Source: Ignavibacteria bacterium
GTDB taxonomy: Bacteria > Bacteroidota > Ignavibacteria > Tepidaquicellales > Tepidaquicellaceae
Direction: 5' to 3'
DNA: 64,000 nt
Assembly: GCA_016709315.1 (NCBI GenBank)
Contig: JADJMZ010000001.1
Location: 1,178,001 to 1,242,000 of the forward strand
The position numbers were made by a program, and so were the translations under genes. Below, piece after piece: positions 8,090 to 16,756 of the stretch (its first letter is position 1; every line of letters begins with the position of its first letter). The notes below the pieces were generated by a model that saw nothing but the letters and a program-made list of their open reading frames with translations, made no database searches and was not told the DNA's origin.

Positions 8090-8800
8090 TTAATCCTGTT
8101 TTTCTAAAATAAGATCGTCTTCTTCGTGAAAAATATATTTGTAGCCATGAACTTCATCAATCCTTTTCTCATCTTCTTCAATCTCGGCAATTGATTTTTT
8201 CAAAGGTCTGAAAACAGCAAGCCATACAATAGTATAATAACTCATTACAGCGATCCATGGAACGCCTCTGAGAAATCCGATACGTTCGCCGAAAAGTTCA
8301 AGAAGTCTGTCATGATTTGCAGGTCTCTGAGCAAACAGAGTTATGAATTTCAGATCTATATAGGAAGTATAAAGTTCGACCGGGACAAATGCAAAAAACA
8401 ATAATGCAGACATAAGAAGCCAGGGATTCTCTCTCAGATTTATTTTACAACTCTTAATAAATACAATCGCAGAAATCAGTACAAACGGATAGATCACCAT
8501 AATCATTAATGAAGCGTCAGCTACCATTTTGAATATCTGATTTTCCTCATCGGGAGGAATGCTTGTTCTGAAATTAAATTCGTCATAATTCAAAAGCTGA
8601 TTTCCTATAAAAAATCTGACGTTGATAGCGCCCAGCCAGAAAATCGCTCCGACTATCAGAATAAACAAAGATATCCTGGCTTTTTTGTTTAAGTACAAAT
8701 TTGTATTTAATTTAAAATGAGGGATTAATTTAATCAAAATTAAATTTCTTATTAATGGAAAATTTTTCCACAGAAAACGGGATGTAACGATCGCATTCAT
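8090..8800 (-). CDS. Hypothetical inner-membrane protein
   Basis: This protein of 236 residues has four clear hydrophobic segments, near residues 43-66, 92-112, 128-150 and 178-198. A charged cytoplasmic tail is rich in Glu, Asp and Lys (the last 35 residues). I do not recognise a family. It is the first gene of the minus-strand group and diverges from mrp. An 11-bp inverted repeat sits in the shared upstream region. Confidence 0.6.
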   Translation of the reverse strand: MNAIVTSRFLWKNFPLIRNLILIKLIPHFKLNTNLYLNKKARISLFILIVGAIFWLGAINVRFFIGNQLLNYDEFNFRTSIPPDEENQIFKMVADASLMIMVIYPFVLISAIVFIKSCKINLRENPWLLMSALLFFAFVPVELYTSYIDLKFITLFAQRPANHDRLLELFGERIGFLRGVPWIAVMSYYTIVWLAVFRPLKKSIAEIEEDEKRIDEVHGYKYIFHEEDDLILEKQD

Positions 8801-8827
8801 TCAGAAAACATTTTGTTTTAATCAAAT

Positions 8828-8855
8828 TTTTAACTTTACAATATTAAAGTTAAAA
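8828..8855. promoter_or_regulatory. Inverted repeat in the divergent region before mrp
   Basis: The arms ttttaacttta (8828-8838) and taaagttaaaa (8845-8855) are perfectly complementary around a 6-base spacer. They lie between a membrane-protein gene (-) and mrp (+), 54 bases before the mrp start. The geometry fits an operator for a dimeric regulator, but in AT-rich DNA this could be chance, and no T-run makes it an obvious terminator. Confidence 0.35.
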
Positions 8856-8909
8856 TTAATTTCATTTACCCATACTTTTATATTTAGTAATTTGAACTAA
8901 ATTAAAATT

Positions 8910-9995
8910 ATGTCTCAGGAAAAAATAATAGAAATACTTTCAAATATTAATGAACCGGTTCTGAATACGGATTATGTCACTCTGGATTTTGTAAAGGGTA
9001 TTTCGCTGAACGGGAAAAATCTGACGCTTACGCTCGGAATATCTGAAATTAACGATGAGATCATCAGTCAGGCATCTGATGAGATTAAAAAAGAATTCAG
9101 TAAATTGATGCCGGATCTTAATATTAAAGAATTAAAATTTGTCATTGGCGTAACCGAACACAAAGATGAAAAGAAAAATTCAGTGATGCCGGGTATAAAG
9201 AATACTATAGCAGTAGCTTCCGGAAAAGGCGGAGTAGGGAAATCAACAATAGCTGTAAATCTTGCAGTAGCTCTTGCAAAGGAAGGTGCTAAGGTAGGAC
9301 TTATTGATGCTGATATTTACGGACCGTCAATTCCTCTGATGTTCGGGATAAATAAAAAGCCGGGAGTAACGAAAGTTGGTGAGAAGAGCATGCTTGTTCC
9401 GCTCGAGAGATACGGCGTAAAAGTTATGTCAATTGGTTTTCTGATTGAAGAAAAATCTGCGGTAGTATGGAGAGGTCCGATGGCATCTAGCGCTTTGAAA
9501 CAGTTTATAGGCGATGTTGTCTGGGATGATCTCGATTATTTGCTTTTTGACATGCCTCCGGGAACAGGTGACATACAGCTTACATTAAGTCAGACAATAC
9601 CGCTTACCTGTGCAATAATTGTAACTACACCACAGGATATTTCTCTTGCAGATGCAAGGAAGGGATATGTAATGTTTGAAAGGGTAAATGTGCCGACGAT
9701 GGGAATAATAGAGAACATGAGTTATTATAAGAATCCTGACGGAAGCCGGGAATATATTTTTGGCAAAGGCGGAGGGAAAAAGATGAGTGAAGAGTTTAAT
9801 GTGAAACTACTCGGCGAAATTCCGCTGAATATGAAAATCAGAGAAGGCGGAGACAGCGGATCGCCTGTTGCTGACGGCGGACAGGATACAGAGCTTACGG
9901 AGATTTTCAGAAAAATGGCAAAGGATACAATAAGGGAAATAAATCTTATGAACATAAAGAGTTCAGCAGATCCCGGACTTGTCATAGAAATATAA
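8910..9995 (+). CDS. mrp: Mrp/NBP35-family Fe-S cluster carrier ATPase
   Basis: This 361-residue protein has an N-terminal MIP18/DUF59 domain (about 1-80), then a P-loop of the MinD/Mrp class: GKGGVGKST (105-113), LIDADIYGPS, WRGPMAS and DMPPGTGD. The family binds and hands over [4Fe-4S] clusters in the cytoplasm. The CxxC usually found after the ENMS motif is absent; ENMSYY runs into NPDGSREYIFGKGGG. I recall the same variation in Bacteroidota homologues. A lipoprotein gene and an Nfu gene follow on the same strand, so Fe-S assembly is a sensible shared role for mrp and nfu. Confidence 0.93.
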   Translation: MSQEKIIEILSNINEPVLNTDYVTLDFVKGISLNGKNLTLTLGISEINDEIISQASDEIKKEFSKLMPDLNIKELKFVIGVTEHKDEKKNSVMPGIKNTIAVASGKGGVGKSTIAVNLAVALAKEGAKVGLIDADIYGPSIPLMFGINKKPGVTKVGEKSMLVPLERYGVKVMSIGFLIEEKSAVVWRGPMASSALKQFIGDVVWDDLDYLLFDMPPGTGDIQLTLSQTIPLTCAIIVTTPQDISLADARKGYVMFERVNVPTMGIIENMSYYKNPDGSREYIFGKGGGKKMSEEFNVKLLGEIPLNMKIREGGDSGSPVADGGQDTELTEIFRKMAKDTIREINLMNIKSSADPGLVIEI

Positions 9996-10028
9996 ACTCA
10001 CGTATTTTTTCATTAAAGATCATTCAAT

Positions 10029-10454
10029 ATGAAAAACTTAATATTAGCATCAGTTTTTTTTCTGATAATAAATTCAGGATGCGGACCCACAGGCGGTTCG
10101 GATTCACCGGCAAATTCAATTAAGGACTTTGTAGCAGCATTAAAGGAACAAAATCCGGGAAAGGCATGGAATTATTTGTCAAAGGGTTCACAGAAAATGT
10201 ATGATGATCTGGCAAAAAACAGGAATCAGAGCGGAAAGGAATATTTTGAAAAAAGCGTTTCGAATGTGAGTTCTCTCGGACTTATGGGAATGGATTTTGA
10301 AGTTATAAATGAAATTAAAGAAGGCGATAAGGCGACCATTGAAATCAGGTCAAAGGATCAGAGCACATCAGAGTTATATTCTATAAAAGAAGACGGAGTA
10401 TGGAAACTTGACTATGCGAGATCTATAGAAGAAAGTATGAAAAAGGTTGAATAA
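10029..10454 (+). CDS. Small lipoprotein, DUF4878/NTF2-like
   Basis: This 141-residue protein has a lipoprotein signal: a hydrophobic stretch then INSGC with Cys18 as the lipidation site. The mature part fits an NTF2-like cone fold. It starts with IKDFVAALKEQNPGKAWNYLS, has a middle helix, and ends WKLDYARSIEES, as in DUF4878 proteins. Function is unknown; these domains bind small ligands or simply act as envelope modules. It sits between mrp and nfu on the same strand (33 and 30 bases), which may only reflect shared transcription. Confidence 0.7.
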   Translation: MKNLILASVFFLIINSGCGPTGGSDSPANSIKDFVAALKEQNPGKAWNYLSKGSQKMYDDLAKNRNQSGKEYFEKSVSNVSSLGLMGMDFEVINEIKEGDKATIEIRSKDQSTSELYSIKEDGVWKLDYARSIEESMKKVE

Positions 10455-10484
10455 AATTATTAAACTATCGGGAATATAAACGCA

Positions 10485-10721
10485 ATGTCAGAACTGACTA
10501 TAGAAAACGTAGAGGAAGTCCTTAAAAAAGTAAGACCTTATTTACAGCTTGACGGCGGGGATGTGGAAGTGATAAGCATACTCGAAGGCGGAAAAGTGGA
10601 GGTCAGACTTCTCGGAAACTGCAAGGGCTGTCCTTTAAGCATGATGACTCTGAGAGCGGGGATTGAGCGCGCGCTCATGCAGGAAATTCCTTCAGTTAAA
10701 AGAATTGAAGCGGTAAATTAA
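10485..10721 (+). CDS. NifU C-terminal-like (Nfu) Fe-S scaffold protein
   Basis: The 78-residue protein is a stand-alone Nfu domain. It has VRPYLQLDGGDVEV and the cluster-binding GNCKGCPLS with Cys46 and Cys49. Nfu homodimers bind one [4Fe-4S] cluster between two CxxC motifs and pass it to target enzymes such as quinolinate synthase, encoded 6 kb away. The context with mrp supports Fe-S delivery. Its 3' end overlaps a palindrome (10711-10729) shared with the convergent gene. Confidence 0.92.
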   Translation: MSELTIENVEEVLKKVRPYLQLDGGDVEVISILEGGKVEVRLLGNCKGCPLSMMTLRAGIERALMQEIPSVKRIEAVN

Positions 10722-10729
10722 ATTTACCG
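10711..10729. terminator. Palindrome between convergent nfu and nucleotidyltransferase genes
   Basis: The arms cggtaaatt and aatttaccg flank a single central base, spanning the nfu stop codon six bases before the convergent gene's stop. It could serve as a bidirectional terminator, but there is no good T-run, so this is weak. Confidence 0.3.
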
Positions 10730-10734
10730 GACCT

Positions 10735-11406
10735 TTACTGAAGATTTTCTTTCTTTCCAAGGTCCTTAAAAACGCTGGTGCCGGAATCATAACCAGTCAC
10801 AAATTCTCTTCCGCCTGAACTGATTGCATCAAAATAAAGATCAAGTATATTACTAAACTTTACTTCATACCTTTTTAAGAAAATTCTTTTTGAGATAACA
10901 TGAATACCGTTGAATGCATAAAGATCATCCGGAGAAGATGAATTATTTTCTCTTCCTTTGAGCAGCATACCTTTATCAAACTCAAGATATTTTTTGGATT
11001 TTCTTTTCTGCACAGCGAGTGTAGCAAATGAGTCTGTCAAAGAGTGATGTTTTATCAGATCTGTTAAATTTATATCAGTATCAATATCAGCATTTATTAC
11101 AAGAAAAGAATCTTCATTGTAAAAATATTTTTCAGCATTCAGAATCCCTCCTCCTGTTCCGAGAATATCTTTTTCAATAATCACATTTATCTTTACGCCA
11201 AAATCGTTTTTGAAAAAATAATCAGAGATCTTCTCATGAAGGTGATGGGCATTGACAGTGATCTCAGTTATGTTTGCGTTCTTCAGTCTTTCGATCTGTT
11301 GATCTATCATCGGCGAACCTTTGTATTTTATCAGAGCTTTCGGAGTGTCATTTGTAAGCGGCTTCAGTCTTGTTCCGAAACCGGCTGAGAGTATCATAGC
11401 TTTCAT
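10735..11406 (-). CDS. Sugar-1-phosphate nucleotidyltransferase (MurU/HddC type)
   Basis: This 223-residue enzyme has the NTP-transferase signature LSAGFGTRLKPLT and the Lys of DTPKALIKYKG. Then come the GTGGGIL loop and VINADID, whose Asp residues bind Mg2+. These enzymes make NDP-sugars from a sugar-1-phosphate and NTP in the cytoplasm. The short length without a C-terminal acyltransferase or beta-helix domain fits MurU/HddC-like members rather than GlmU. The neighbouring glycosyltransferases support a role in surface polysaccharide or cell-wall sugar recycling. The exact sugar is unknown. Confidence 0.85.
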   Translation of the reverse strand: MKAMILSAGFGTRLKPLTNDTPKALIKYKGSPMIDQQIERLKNANITEITVNAHHLHEKISDYFFKNDFGVKINVIIEKDILGTGGGILNAEKYFYNEDSFLVINADIDTDINLTDLIKHHSLTDSFATLAVQKRKSKKYLEFDKGMLLKGRENNSSSPDDLYAFNGIHVISKRIFLKRYEVKFSNILDLYFDAISSGGREFVTGYDSGTSVFKDLGKKENLQ

Positions 11407-11560
11407 GATGCAAAATATTGATTATATCTCAGATAATTAATTCAAAAGTAGTCATGCAGTGAAAATATTCTGTCAGAAGAGTAATTAATACTGAAACAGC
11501 TTTATAACTTGTCTTTATGCTATATTATAATTTTATTTGAAAGAAAATTAACAGAATTAT

Positions 11561-12325
11561 TTGAGCATAAAGAAAAGTATAATAAGTTTATCGCGGAATT
11601 TTGCAAAGAAATACGGATACGAAATCGTAAAAATTCAGAATAAAAAAAAGATTGATTTTAAAGCCGAAGCTCATCCTGCTTATATGAAAGATGCAGCTGA
11701 CGCCGGATTGGACATCAATGATTATCAGGAGATCAGACTTGGATTTGTGGAGTCACTTCCTCTTCTTAATGAGATAGTGTTTCCTGTAATTGACAAATTA
11801 AAAGAGCCGTTGATAATTGAGCTTGGTCCGGGGTCAGGCAGGTGGTCAAGACATATAATTAATAGAGTTAAGGATAACGGCGGTGGCGGGATCATACTTG
11901 TTGATCATTCGGAATGGATCGTGGATTTTCTAAGAGATTATTTCAGGAATGCTTCTGATGATAAAGTGAGCTTAACTTTTTTTAAATGTGACGGTTTCAA
12001 ACTTCCCGAAAATACAAAAAACTTATCCGCTGATCTTATCTTTGCTTCCAATACATTTGTAGCACTCGGAATTTATTTTTACTATACTTACTCTCATGAT
12101 TTCTTCAGAGTTCTCAAAAGCGGAGGTTACTGTATCTTTGATTACATTGATCTTAACACTGAAGGCGGATGGAGTTTTCTGAAACAGAAAACAAAAGAGG
12201 GACTGAATTACTATGCTTATTATACATTTGAAGCGGTTGATAAAGTATTCAGAGATGCCGGATTTGAATACATAAGCAGGCACAATTACGGAAAAAGCAC
12301 ATACCTGATTTACAGAAAACCATAG
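11561..12325 (+). CDS. Class I SAM-dependent methyltransferase
   Basis: This 254-residue protein starts with TTG (11561). It has the Rossmann methyltransferase motif I LIIELGPGSGRWS, an acidic residue after strand 2 (IILVDHS), and a motif IV region SADLIFASNTFVALG. The segment FFRVLKSGGYCIFDYIDL is the classic post-motif helix and strand. It probably methylates a sugar or lipid-linked intermediate, since polysaccharide genes surround it. No Shine-Dalgarno is visible, as is usual here. The nearest in-frame ATG is far inside, so TTG is the sensible start. Confidence 0.75.
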   Translation: MSIKKSIISLSRNFAKKYGYEIVKIQNKKKIDFKAEAHPAYMKDAADAGLDINDYQEIRLGFVESLPLLNEIVFPVIDKLKEPLIIELGPGSGRWSRHIINRVKDNGGGGIILVDHSEWIVDFLRDYFRNASDDKVSLTFFKCDGFKLPENTKNLSADLIFASNTFVALGIYFYYTYSHDFFRVLKSGGYCIFDYIDLNTEGGWSFLKQKTKEGLNYYAYYTFEAVDKVFRDAGFEYISRHNYGKSTYLIYRKP

Positions 12326-12366
12326 CACTGAGTTTTAATAAAAAATTATATCGTACAAATTTTTAA

Positions 12367-14037
12367 ATGGCAATAATAAAGAGATTAAGAGATTACAAAG
12401 AGCGCCGTAACACTTTAAAATACAGACTCTATAAATTTCTCCGGAAGAATTCAAAAGTAACGCCGGAATCTCCGGTGGTGATAATCTGGGATTTCGGAGG
12501 ATACGGAGATATTCTAAAGAAGAATGCAATCATTTCGGCAGCATTGAATGTAAGAGGTTACAGGACTCATTTTTTAGTTTGCGACGGAACTCCTGAGGCT
12601 TGCATTCAGAGAGGGGTGGAAAAGAATGAGCGTATTGAGGACTGGAAAAATGTATGCGCAAAATGTCTCCACAGAATGAAGTTCACAGCGAATCAATACA
12701 ATGCCGAATATTCCCTTGCAGGAGATTACATAAGCGCAGAGAAGAAAAACGAATTCAGAGAAATTTCCGAATCAATAAATATTGATGAAATATATGATTA
12801 TAAATATAAGCAGATAGATGCAGGTATGCTTGCCTGGAGTTCACTTGTAAGATATATGAAAGGATTTGTAATAGAGAGAAAAGATCTGAAGAAAGAAGAT
12901 GAGATAATTTACAGAAAATATTTTTACGCAGGTCTTGTAAATATTTATATATCGGAGAAAGTTTTAGACAAATTCCTTCCGGTCAGCATATTCAGTTCTC
13001 ATGGAGTTTATGTAGACTATTCTCCTGTTGTATTGCTGGCGTATTTAAGAAAGATAAGCGCAGTATGCTGGTCAAGCGGTTACAAGGATTTTCTGCATTA
13101 TTTCACAATTCCCAAAAAAGCAAACAAACTTGAATTCCGCGGAATAACAGAAGCCGAATGGAATAAGCGTCTTGATAAACCATTAACAGAAGATGAAAAT
13201 AAAATTCTGGACAGATATATTTATGACAGATATAACAGGGGAAATAAATTTGATTTTCTTAATATATCCCTTCCGGAAACAAAAGAAGAATTAAAAAGAA
13301 AGATCGGAATTGATAATGATAACAAAACCGTATGTATGTTTTGTCATGTTGCATGGGATCTTTCATTTGATCTTTCGGAGATGATTTTTGACAGCGCTAA
13401 TGACTGGTTCAATGAGACATTCAGAATTATGTGCGAAGTAAAGGATGTTAACTGGATCATCAGGGTTCATCCCGGAGAAAAAGGTTCGGGAAGTTTATAT
13501 ACATTAGATGATTATATAAAAGAGAATTTCAAAAATATTCCGGATCATGTAAAGATACTCTGGTCGGATTCAGGTATTAATTCATTCGGAATGTATCAGC
13601 TTATAGATGCGGGAATAACATTATTCGGGACCACTGGAGCAGAGCTGCCTTTATTCGGAAAGAATGTAATATCAGGAGGAGAGGCGTATTTTTCTAACAA
13701 AGGATTTTCGCTGGATACTTCATCAAAAGACGAGTATGAAAAACTATTAAGGAATATCAATTCGGTCAAGCCATTGACGAAAACTCAGATAGAGACTGCG
13801 CGCAAGTATGCATTTTCATATTTCATACAAAGGCAGATACCTATAAATGTCACAAAAAAATCAGAGGGACATTTTGGCAATCTTGATCTGAATAAAACTG
13901 ATGATCTTCTGCCCGGAAATGATATCATCATTGATGCAATCTGTGAAAGCATTATTCAGGGTAAAGATGTAATACTTAATGAAGAAATGATAATGAAAGT
14001 CGAATCGGAAGCAGAGCACAGATTTCTTCCGCTGTAA
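12367..14037 (+). CDS. Putative surface-polysaccharide glycosyltransferase (capsule-synthesis-like)
   Basis: This is a 556-residue cytoplasmic protein. The N-terminal half begins with a basic helix, then a Rossmann-like strand VVIIWDFGGYGDI and a cysteine-bearing stretch CAKCLHRM (about 98-105). The C-terminal half has WIIRVHPGE, then HVKILWSDSGINSF, then GTTGAELPLFGKNVISGG. That order resembles the nucleotide-sugar-binding half of GT-B capsule enzymes (Kdo-transferase-like). I infer a glycosyl- or phosphosugar transferase for a surface glycan; donor and acceptor are unknown. It follows the methyltransferase by 41 bases. Confidence 0.55.
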   Translation: MAIIKRLRDYKERRNTLKYRLYKFLRKNSKVTPESPVVIIWDFGGYGDILKKNAIISAALNVRGYRTHFLVCDGTPEACIQRGVEKNERIEDWKNVCAKCLHRMKFTANQYNAEYSLAGDYISAEKKNEFREISESINIDEIYDYKYKQIDAGMLAWSSLVRYMKGFVIERKDLKKEDEIIYRKYFYAGLVNIYISEKVLDKFLPVSIFSSHGVYVDYSPVVLLAYLRKISAVCWSSGYKDFLHYFTIPKKANKLEFRGITEAEWNKRLDKPLTEDENKILDRYIYDRYNRGNKFDFLNISLPETKEELKRKIGIDNDNKTVCMFCHVAWDLSFDLSEMIFDSANDWFNETFRIMCEVKDVNWIIRVHPGEKGSGSLYTLDDYIKENFKNIPDHVKILWSDSGINSFGMYQLIDAGITLFGTTGAELPLFGKNVISGGEAYFSNKGFSLDTSSKDEYEKLLRNINSVKPLTKTQIETARKYAFSYFIQRQIPINVTKKSEGHFGNLDLNKTDDLLPGNDIIIDAICESIIQGKDVILNEEMIMKVESEAEHRFLPL

Positions 14038-14090
14038 ATTGACTTTCAGATTTAAATAAACAGTCAGGTCTTATAATAATTTTTTTATCT

Positions 14091-14250
14091 CTGTAAACGA
14101 CAAAATTTTCTGGAGAGTATTTCTCGCAGATGACCGCAGAATTTTCACACAGAATTTCACAGAAACAAGATTATTAAATAAATTATATGCGTAAATCTGC
14201 GAATTTTGTCTGCGAATATCTGCGAGAATATATTTTTGTCGTGTACCAAG
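14091..14250. repeat. Palindromic ~160-bp intergenic element, copy 1
   Basis: The ends are near-inverted repeats (14092-14105 and 14234-14247, 12 of 14 matching; shared cgacaaaa). The interior has CGCAGAT/ATCTGCG words in both orientations, so single strands can fold into a long hairpin. A second copy in the same orientation lies at 16549-16709 (well over 80% identical by eye). It occupies most of the 289-base gap before the GT2 gene. It has no coding capacity; a short minus-strand frame over it is an artefact shared by both copies. Confidence 0.8.
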
Positions 14251-14326
14251 TTTTTTTATCATACCAAAAATAGTAGCATTTAAACTTCATTTATTTTTGT
14301 TATGTTTGCAACAAATTTAAATAACG

Positions 14327-15307
14327 ATGAGTCAAGCCCATAGGACTGTTTCAATAATAATACCTACTTACAACAGATCGGACTTTTTAAGCTTTACGCT
14401 TGAGAGTTGCATCAATCAGACATATTCAAAGGATCACTACGAAATAATAGTGGCGGATAACAATTCGACTGATAATACAAAAGCAGTGGTGGAAGAATGG
14501 AAAGCAAAATCCGGGGTACCAATCAAGTATGTATTAGAGACGAGGCAGGGGGCTCATTATGCACGGAATACATCTGCGAAACTTTCACAAAGCGAAATAC
14601 TTTATTTCACGGACGATGATATGATAGCTGACAAAAATCTTCTTAAGAATATAGTAAAGATATTTGATCTTGATTATAACATAGCTGTCGTGGGAGGAAA
14701 AGTTTTGCCGAAATGGGAATTTGATCCGCCTGAATGGCTTGAGAAATATTTTAAAAACGGAGCTCTGAGTTTAATAGAAAAATCAGAGAAGCTGATCATT
14801 GCGTCTTATGATATTGGAATATACAGTTGTCATCAGGCAATGCTGAGAAGTGTTCTGATCGAATGCGGAGGATTTAATCCGGATATAGAAAAAGACAAGC
14901 TGATAGGAAACGGGGAGACCGGATTAAACATTAAGATACTGGATGCGGGATATAATTTTGCATATACAGATGAAGCGGTATCACATCACGTAATACCAAA
15001 GACAAGGATGACACAGAAGTATCTTAATCACAGGTTTGGAAATCAGGCGAACTCTGACAGCTTTACTACTTTCAGACGCAATGAGAACTCTAAAAAAGTT
15101 CTTCTGAAGCTTATTCTGTTTTCCCACATACCTAATTTCTTTAAATATCTGACAAATTCGGTTTATAAGAAAATGACGAATAAAGATATGTGGAGACTTG
15201 ACAGGGTATATTCGTATTATTTTTTCAACAAAATTAAAGCTGACTATAAGTTTGCAACTGATGAAAGTCTCAGAATGCATGCAGTGAAATACAGTTACAT
15301 GGATTAA
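14327..15307 (+). CDS. GT2-family glycosyltransferase
   Basis: This 326-residue enzyme has the GT-A fold: SIIIPTYNRSDFL at the N-terminus, VADNNSTDNT (donor base binding), a GAHYARNTSA segment and the metal-binding YFTDDDM (DXD-like, about 95-101). Later come GGKVLPKWEF and a catalytic-region GNGETGLNIKILDAGY with an acidic residue. It transfers a sugar from an NDP-donor to a growing glycan at the inner face of the membrane. TATGTTTG (14301-14308) upstream fits the -7 box of Bacteroidota-type promoters. It ends with a four-base convergent overlap with the MFS gene. Confidence 0.9.
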   Translation: MSQAHRTVSIIIPTYNRSDFLSFTLESCINQTYSKDHYEIIVADNNSTDNTKAVVEEWKAKSGVPIKYVLETRQGAHYARNTSAKLSQSEILYFTDDDMIADKNLLKNIVKIFDLDYNIAVVGGKVLPKWEFDPPEWLEKYFKNGALSLIEKSEKLIIASYDIGIYSCHQAMLRSVLIECGGFNPDIEKDKLIGNGETGLNIKILDAGYNFAYTDEAVSHHVIPKTRMTQKYLNHRFGNQANSDSFTTFRRNENSKKVLLKLILFSHIPNFFKYLTNSVYKKMTNKDMWRLDRVYSYYFFNKIKADYKFATDESLRMHAVKYSYMD

Positions 15308-16482
15308 GCTTTTAACTTCCTGAAAGAAACTAAAAAATAAATTACCGTTGCTATAGTTCCTGCTGATGAGAATGCAAACATTATCTCAGGACCGAAACTA
15401 TACCACAGAAATCCTGCAAGTACACTGGCGATCAGAGAAAAGATACTGTTGAAACCGTTATAAAACCCAAGGGCAGTTGCTGTTTTACTCTTCTCCGAAA
15501 TGTTTGTAATCCAAGCTTTTGAAATCCCTTCCGTTGATGCGGCGTAAATTCCATAACAGAAAAAAAGAAAGAAGACAGTTTCGATCCCCGGATTTAAAGC
15601 CATGCCTCCGTAAACAATTGCAAAAATAATCAGACCGGCAATATAGTTATTTTTCAAACCAATTTTGTCAGCAAGAATTCCAACAGGTAACGAAGCAAGC
15701 GCATAAACAAGATTATAAAAAATATAAACCATTATAACTTTCTGATCACTGAATCCGAGATTCTTTACCATAAGCAGTAAAAAAATATCCGAACTGTTTA
15801 AAAGCGTAAAGATAAATAATCCTGTAACTAACTTTTTATACTCCGGATTTGATTCTTTCCAGTGTCCTGTAAAAGAAAAAAACTTAACTTTTTCTTTTAC
15901 AGGTAACGTATCAGTTTTTTTATCCTTTAAAAGAAATGTGAATGAAACTGCAGCAATTGCAGGAATAAATGCAAATAAGAACAAAGTCCTGTAATTTTCC
16001 GGATAGAAATCCAGATAGATCAGAGCAGCGACCGGTCCTAAAACTGCTCCAAGAGTATCCATTCCTCTGTGAAAGCCGAAAATTTTTCCTTTGTTCTCAG
16101 GAGTGGACTCTTCAGAAAGAATAGCGTCTCTGGCGGAAGTTCTGAGTCCTTTCCCGAATCTGTCAATGGTTCTTGCAAAAAATATCCACAGAGGATAAAC
16201 GAACATTGCCAGCATAGGTTTTGAAACAGAACTCATAAGATATCCGAGCCGGACAAAAGGAACTCTTTTACCCGTCACATCCGACAGTTTACCGAAATAA
16301 CCTTTACTTAATCCTGCAATAGCTTCAGCTAATCCTTCCAGCAAGCCGATCAGCAATACTGAAAATCCTATGCTTTTCAGATACACAGGCATTACGGGAT
16401 AAAGCATCTCACTTGAAATATCCGTCAGAAGACTTACGATAGAAACTATCCAGACAGCTCTTGTAAATATTTTCCGGTTCAT
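15304..16482 (-). CDS. MFS transporter, 12 TM
   Basis: The 392-residue protein has about 12 hydrophobic helices. MFS loop 2-3 is visible as GKLSDVTGKRVPFVRLGY and its repeat-half counterpart as GILADKIGLKNNY. An acidic residue occurs in helix 1 (LLTDISSEMLYPVMPVY), and ARTIDRFGKGLRTSARDAIL is a conserved cytoplasmic loop. Substrate is unknown. The gene is convergent with the GT2 gene. Together they lie between two copies of the palindromic element, which leaves open whether they moved as a block. Confidence 0.88.
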   Translation of the reverse strand: MNRKIFTRAVWIVSIVSLLTDISSEMLYPVMPVYLKSIGFSVLLIGLLEGLAEAIAGLSKGYFGKLSDVTGKRVPFVRLGYLMSSVSKPMLAMFVYPLWIFFARTIDRFGKGLRTSARDAILSEESTPENKGKIFGFHRGMDTLGAVLGPVAALIYLDFYPENYRTLFLFAFIPAIAAVSFTFLLKDKKTDTLPVKEKVKFFSFTGHWKESNPEYKKLVTGLFIFTLLNSSDIFLLLMVKNLGFSDQKVIMVYIFYNLVYALASLPVGILADKIGLKNNYIAGLIIFAIVYGGMALNPGIETVFFLFFCYGIYAASTEGISKAWITNISEKSKTATALGFYNGFNSIFSLIASVLAGFLWYSFGPEIMFAFSSAGTIATVIYFLVSFRKLKA

Positions 16483-16548
16483 ATTTTAAAACAAGTTCAT
16501 TGAAAGTACAAATTACTATTTTAACATTGCAAATTACATTCAGATACT

Positions 16549-16709
16549 CTGTACCCGACAAAATTTTCTGAAGTGATTTTCTCGCAGATGACCGCAGAAT
16601 TTTCACGCAGAATTACGCAGAAGCAAGATTGTTAAATATTTTGTTTGCGTAAATCTGCGAAATTTTTTCTGCGAATATCTGCGAGAAAATATTTTTGTCG
16701 TGTAACAAG
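16549..16709. repeat. Palindromic ~160-bp intergenic element, copy 2
   Basis: Second copy of the element at 14091-14250, in the same orientation. The outer inverted repeats (16550-16563 and 16693-16706) match at 11 of 14. Between MFS (-) and nadA (+) it fills most of the divergent upstream region and ends 47 bases before the nadA ATG, so it could affect expression of either gene. Confidence 0.8.
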
Positions 16710-16756
16710 AAATAAAATAGTTTATCAAATAAAAATTAATATTATTATTTTACAGC

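Noticed and set aside
14071..14262. Minus-strand 63-residue frame with KILRSSARNTLQKILS
   Set aside because: It lies on the palindromic element; the second copy (16409-16606) gives the same peptide (KILRSSARKSLQKILS), so similarity reflects the DNA repeat, not a gene family.
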